A program made the translations under genes and the position numbers. From assembly GCA_036521995.1 (NCBI GenBank), contig DATDGR010000070.1, forward strand, positions 1 to 8,451: a DNA stretch of 8,451 nt, read 5' to 3'. The stretch is from Gp13-AA77 sp036521995. GTDB taxonomy: Bacteria > Acidobacteriota > Terriglobia > UBA7540. Position 1 is the stretch's first letter, and each line of letters begins with the position of its first letter. The notes beneath the pieces were generated by a model. The model did not search any database, had not been told where the DNA came from, and worked only from the letters and a program-made list of their open reading frames with translations. Positions 5,966 through 8,451 of the stretch are shown piece after piece.

Positions 5966-5975
5966 TCACTTTCAC

Positions 5976-6213
5976 TGTCGGGCGGAGGTGTTTTTACCAT
6001 AGAGTAAATTCTAGTCAAGATCAGCCCACGACCGGGCCGGACACCATGACGGTGCTTGACGCTTTCTGCGCGGGGCACTAGGATGTATTCGGTTGTTCAA
6101 GGCCAGATCCAGCGCTGCCGCCCCATCCTGCTGAAGCGCTGTCGACACCGGGCAGTCCTCCGCGATGAACTCCGACGCGGGGCGCCCGACACGGAAGCCC
6201 GTATGAGCACCGC
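5976..6213. other. Gap upstream of the ABC exporter, no convincing gene
   Basis: No clear -35/-10 pair was found. The best -10-like string, TAAATT at 6005-6010, lacks a partner. A 44-codon frame (ATG 6083-6085 to TGA 6215-6217) overlaps the exporter ATG by four bases as ATGA; it has no recognisable motif and no good ribosome site. A minus-strand open frame covers 6011-6373 but runs into the exporter gene and shows no family I know. The sequence is otherwise unremarkable. Confidence 0.4.
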
Positions 6214-6217
6214 ATGA
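6083..6217 (+). other. Possible 44-residue leader ORF overlapping msbA start (ATGA)
   Basis: The frame starts at ATG 6083-6085 and its TGA (6215-6217) overlaps the exporter's ATG (6214-6216) as ATGA, the usual sign of translational coupling. The product is Arg-rich (residues 11-35) with no known motif. The exporter start has no Shine-Dalgarno within 4-12 bases, so coupling to an upstream ORF would explain its translation. Against it: this ORF itself lacks a clear ribosome site, and a 44-codon frame in GC-rich DNA is easily accidental. Confidence 0.2.
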
Positions 6218-8058
6218 GCCAGATACGGCGACTCGTCGCTTTCGTTCGTCCCTACAGCGTCCGCTTCTTTGCGGCCATCCTGTTGATGATGGTCGTGGGA
6301 ACTTGTGAGGCGCTGCTGGCCCTGCTGATTCGACCGGTCTTTGACGCCCTGCTGGCGCCGAGCGGCGGATCAAAGCGGATTGTACTTTTCACCTGGCCCC
6401 TCTCGGGCCGTGTCCTTTATCTGCAGGACCTTCTACCTCACACAATCCACGACCTTTGGGCGCTGGTCGCCATCGCCGTGGTCGGGGTTACGCTGATCAA
6501 GGGAATCAGCGAGTACTTCGCCACCTACTTTGTCAACTATGTCGGGCACTCCGTAGTGAAAGACCTGCGGAACCGGCTCTATTCCAAGATCATTGAGCAG
6601 TCAATGGCCTTTTTCGCCCGCAACTCCACCGGCAAACTGATGTCGAGCGTCACCAGTGATATCGACAAGGTGCAAAATGCGGTCTCCCAGGTGTCGGCTG
6701 ACTCGTTGCAGCAAACCTTCACTTTGGTCGCCCTGCTGTGCGTCCTGTTCTATCTCGACTGGAAACTGGCGCTGGTCTCACTGCTGCTGGTCCCGCTGGT
6801 CGTGCTACCCTCGTCCAAAATCGGGCGCTACATCCGCACCAGCAGCCGCTTCAGCCAAGACAAGATGGCCGAGATGAACAACATTCTGCAGGAGACCTTC
6901 AGCGGTATTCGCATCGTGAAGGCCTTCGGCATGGAACTGTTCGAGATCACCAAGTTTCGCGCCGCCACACGACGCCTGCTGAAGGTGAACCTGCGGTGGG
7001 TCCGCGCGCACGCAGTCAGTTCGCCGTTGATGGAAGTGCTGGGGGCCGTTACCATCGCAGGTCTGCTTCTCTACGCCCGCAACGAGATTGTTCATCACGC
7101 TCAAACTACGGGCGGATTCCTGGCCTTTCTATACGCGCTCATCAAGATGTATGAGCCGATCAAGCGCCTCACGGGCGTCAACAACGCGTTCCAGCAGGCG
7201 GTGGGCGCTTCGGAAAAGGTGTTCGATTATCTCGACGTGCACTCGGAGATCGCTGACAAGCGGGGAGCTATCATCCTGCCCCGTTTCGAGCGGGAGATCT
7301 CCTTTGATGACCTCAACTTCTCATATGAACCCGGCCAGCCCGTGCTCCAAGGGGTCAACTTGAGCATTCGCAAAGGTCAAGTGGTGGCGGTGGTGGGTCT
7401 CAGCGGCGCCGGCAAGACGACGCTTGCCAACCTCATTCCGCGCTTCTTCGACCCGACGGGCGGCCGCATCCTGATGGATGGCCACGATCTGCGTGACGTC
7501 AGCTTGGCCTCGGTCCGGGCTCAAATCGGCATGGTGACGCAGGAAACGATCCTCTTCAACGACACGGTGTTCAACAACATCGCTTACGGCCAGGCCTCGG
7601 AGTCGAGAAGCAGAGTCGAGGAAGCCGCCCGCGCCGCACTGGCTCACGACTTCATCATGGCCATGCCCGAGGGATACGACACGCTGATCGGAGAGCGAGG
7701 CCAGCGTCTCTCGGGCGGACAGCGCCAACGAATCGCCATCGCCCGGGCGATCCTCAAGAATCCGCCCATTTTGATTCTTGACGAGGCCACCTCGGAGCTC
7801 GACACCGAGTCCGAAAGGCTGGTGCAGCGCGCACTGCAGAACCTGATGGAAGGGCGCACGGTGCTGGTGATTGCCCACCGCCTGTCCACCGTGCGCCGCG
7901 CGGACCGGATCCTGGTGATCGACGACGGCCGGATCTCCGAGGAAGGAAGGCACGAGGACCTGATCGCCCAAGGCGGCATCTATCAACGGCTTCATGAGCT
8001 TCAGTTTGTGGATACGGAGCCCCATGAGAGCAGGGGTCAGGTGTTCGGTGTCAGGTAA
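6214..8058 (+). CDS. msbA: MsbA-type ABC exporter (lipid A/lipid flippase), membrane and ATPase fused
   Basis: The protein has 614 residues, slightly longer than E. coli MsbA (582). The N-terminal ABC membrane domain has six helices at roughly 16-38, 81-109, 165-182, 184-204, 271-289 and 299-312. The coupling-helix region includes MAFFARNSTGKLMSSVTSDI, typical of lipid exporters. The ATPase has Walker A GLSGAGKT 395-402, Q-loop Gln443, signature LSGGQ 499-503, Walker B ILILDE 519-524 with catalytic Glu524, D-loop SELD 527-530 and switch His555. All are intact, so a homodimer should be active, flipping lipid A core or another lipid from the inner to the outer leaflet of the inner membrane. It starts like the family, so M1 is accepted despite no visible Shine-Dalgarno. 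The last nine residues come from repeat-like DNA. Lipid A export is the family default; a drug or other lipid substrate cannot be excluded from sequence. Confidence 0.85.
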   Translation: MSQIRRLVAFVRPYSVRFFAAILLMMVVGTCEALLALLIRPVFDALLAPSGGSKRIVLFTWPLSGRVLYLQDLLPHTIHDLWALVAIAVVGVTLIKGISEYFATYFVNYVGHSVVKDLRNRLYSKIIEQSMAFFARNSTGKLMSSVTSDIDKVQNAVSQVSADSLQQTFTLVALLCVLFYLDWKLALVSLLLVPLVVLPSSKIGRYIRTSSRFSQDKMAEMNNILQETFSGIRIVKAFGMELFEITKFRAATRRLLKVNLRWVRAHAVSSPLMEVLGAVTIAGLLLYARNEIVHHAQTTGGFLAFLYALIKMYEPIKRLTGVNNAFQQAVGASEKVFDYLDVHSEIADKRGAIILPRFEREISFDDLNFSYEPGQPVLQGVNLSIRKGQVVAVVGLSGAGKTTLANLIPRFFDPTGGRILMDGHDLRDVSLASVRAQIGMVTQETILFNDTVFNNIAYGQASESRSRVEEAARAALAHDFIMAMPEGYDTLIGERGQRLSGGQRQRIAIARAILKNPPILILDEATSELDTESERLVQRALQNLMEGRTVLVIAHRLSTVRRADRILVIDDGRISEEGRHEDLIAQGGIYQRLHELQFVDTEPHESRGQVFGVR

Positions 8059-8069
8059 CCAGTGTTCGG
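8035..8069. repeat. GGTGTTCGG/GTCAGG-type simple repeat over the msbA stop
   Basis: The units GGTCAGGTGTTCGG, TGTCAGG and CAGTGTTCGG follow one another across the msbA stop (TAA 8056-8058). On the opposite strand this reads as PEHW, PDTEH and LTP peptides. I recall the same kind of read-through (TEHRTPN-like) from short tandem repeats that are common between genes in Acidobacteriota. The copy here is short and degenerate. Confidence 0.5.
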
Positions 8070-8087
8070 GGGCGAGATTTCGGCCCC
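8069..8087 (+). terminator. Weak hairpin in the msbA-yicC gap
   Basis: GGGGC (8069-8073) pairs with GCCCC (8083-8087) around a 9-base loop. A T-run (8105-8109) begins 17 bases later, too far for a standard intrinsic terminator. The gap to yicC is only 54 bases, so read-through into yicC is likely. Low confidence. Confidence 0.2.
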
Positions 8088-8112
8088 TGATCTCTAGCCG
8101 TCGATTTTTCTT

Positions 8113-8451
8113 ATGCTTCACAGCATGACTGGCTACAGCAGCACCCGTGGCGAAGAAGCTGAGTTCTCACTTACGGTGAGCCTCAAGAGTACCAATCATC
8201 GTTTCCTGGACGTGCAACTTCGGGTGCCGCCGTCGATCGAGTCGCTCGAGCCCGCGGTCCGGCGCCTGCTGAAGGATCGGGTCTCCCGCGGCCACATTGA
8301 AGTAACCGTCACCTTCGAACGCGCGGGCGCCCAGACGTTGCAGTTGAATCGCCGCCTGCTCGAAGGCTACGTCGCGGCTTGCGACGGGTTGCGCGCCCAG
8401 TTCGGCGTGCTCGCACCTCCTGACCCGGTGGCCCTGCTGCGAATCCCAGGC
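8113..8451 (+). CDS. yicC: YicC family protein (endoribonuclease-like), N-terminal part
   Basis: The frame runs from ATG 8113-8115 to the window edge without a stop, giving 113 residues of a protein usually near 290. It starts MLHSMTGYSS, matching the family's M.rSMT.Y start. It continues with SLKSTNHRFLDVQLRVP, ESLEPAVRRLLKDRVSRGHIEV and, at the edge, PVALLRIPG, which aligns with the 'PVDILRWPG' segment of E. coli YicC as I remember it. E. coli YicC has been described as an RNase. The nucleolytic residues lie in the C-terminal domain, outside the window. The start is chosen by this homology; an ATG at 8125 would cut the motif. No Shine-Dalgarno is visible before 8113. It follows msbA by 54 bases in the same direction, so the two may be co-transcribed. 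In many bacteria gmk and rpoZ follow yicC; this cannot be checked here. Confidence 0.92.
   Translation, partial: MLHSMTGYSSTRGEEAEFSLTVSLKSTNHRFLDVQLRVPPSIESLEPAVRRLLKDRVSRGHIEVTVTFERAGAQTLQLNRRLLEGYVAACDGLRAQFGVLAPPDPVALLRIPG

Larger units (their letters stand above)
5625..5975 (-). pseudogene. Decayed ORF plus truncated COG4190/HVO_A0114-like antitoxin start
   Basis: On the minus strand a frame open from a GTG at 5975 to TGA at 5708-5706 encodes EYIDPVFVELLAYPKATLTL and, near its end, AWHEAGEPAGWF; I do not recognise this part. One base out of frame, past a T5 run at 5723-5719, the reading continues as WTTVDEALREKVWF and then TLKIGIASYEDMKART to about 5625. The latter closely resembles my memory of the N-terminus of COG4190 regulators (HVO_A0114 type), DNA-binding antitoxin-like proteins often paired with a TumE-type toxin. 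After KART the family should continue 'AIARGE' and then a helix-turn-helix; instead homology stops next to the metalloprotease stop codon. Removing one T would join both parts into one frame. So this looks like a frameshifted, 3'-truncated toxin-antitoxin relic or a sequencing error in the T-run plus truncation. The true start is uncertain; 5882-5975 does not look coding. Confidence 0.45.

Noticed and set aside
6011..6373. 120-codon minus-strand frame across the msbA start
   Set aside because: It overlaps about 160 bases of msbA coding sequence antisense. It has no ribosome site seen and no family recognised. The part over 6011-6180 could be an old coding relic but cannot be supported.
7321..8121. 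266-codon open frame on the minus strand opposite the ABC exporter
   Set aside because: It lies fully antisense to the ATPase domain, whose motifs are intact on the plus strand. Long antisense frames are common in GC-rich genes, and the peptide has no recognisable domain.

Overview
The window looks like chromosomal DNA of an Acidobacteriota member. Three things suggest this: GC-rich coding sequence; a very large Ser/Thr kinase joined to a TolB-type propeller, an architecture typical of that phylum; and palindromic repeat DNA that reads through as 'GTGILPV ... RDARAT'-like peptides, which I recall as common in acidobacterial genomes. No database search was possible, so all family names rest on motif recognition.

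Layout, left to right. At 1-171 (+) is the C-terminal tail of a GNAT acetyltransferase. It converges on 304-978 (-), a small two-helix membrane protein resembling the TRADD-N-associated membrane domain family, which has a clear ribosome binding site and a near-consensus sigma70 promoter. A 470-base gap (979-1448) carries three copies of an 11-base repeat and a hairpin. At 1449-4694 (-) is a 1081-residue one-piece signalling protein: OmpR/CadC-type winged helix, Ser/Thr kinase, one membrane helix, then a WD40/TolB-like propeller. Its activation segment is lengthened by about 40 residues encoded by a palindromic repeat. Divergent from it is 4926-5621 (+), a secreted putative zinc metalloprotease. 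The shared 231-base upstream region contains an exact 7-base direct repeat with an 11-base period, the geometry of PhoB/OmpR operators.

Downstream, about 5625-5975 (-) is a decayed gene pair. Its second half matches the start of the COG4190/HVO_A0114 antitoxin-like regulators, and it is broken by a one-base frameshift in a T5 run. After a region with no convincing gene comes 6214-8058 (+), a complete MsbA-type ABC exporter, and then 8113-8451 (+), the start of yicC, cut by the window edge.

The two right-hand genes are housekeeping (lipid A/lipid flipping; RNase-like YicC). The centre is accessory or regulatory. The winged-helix kinase could regulate itself and the divergent secreted protease through the phased repeat between them. 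This is an inference from layout, not a demonstrated circuit. I found no tRNA, rRNA, CRISPR array, transposase or integrase.
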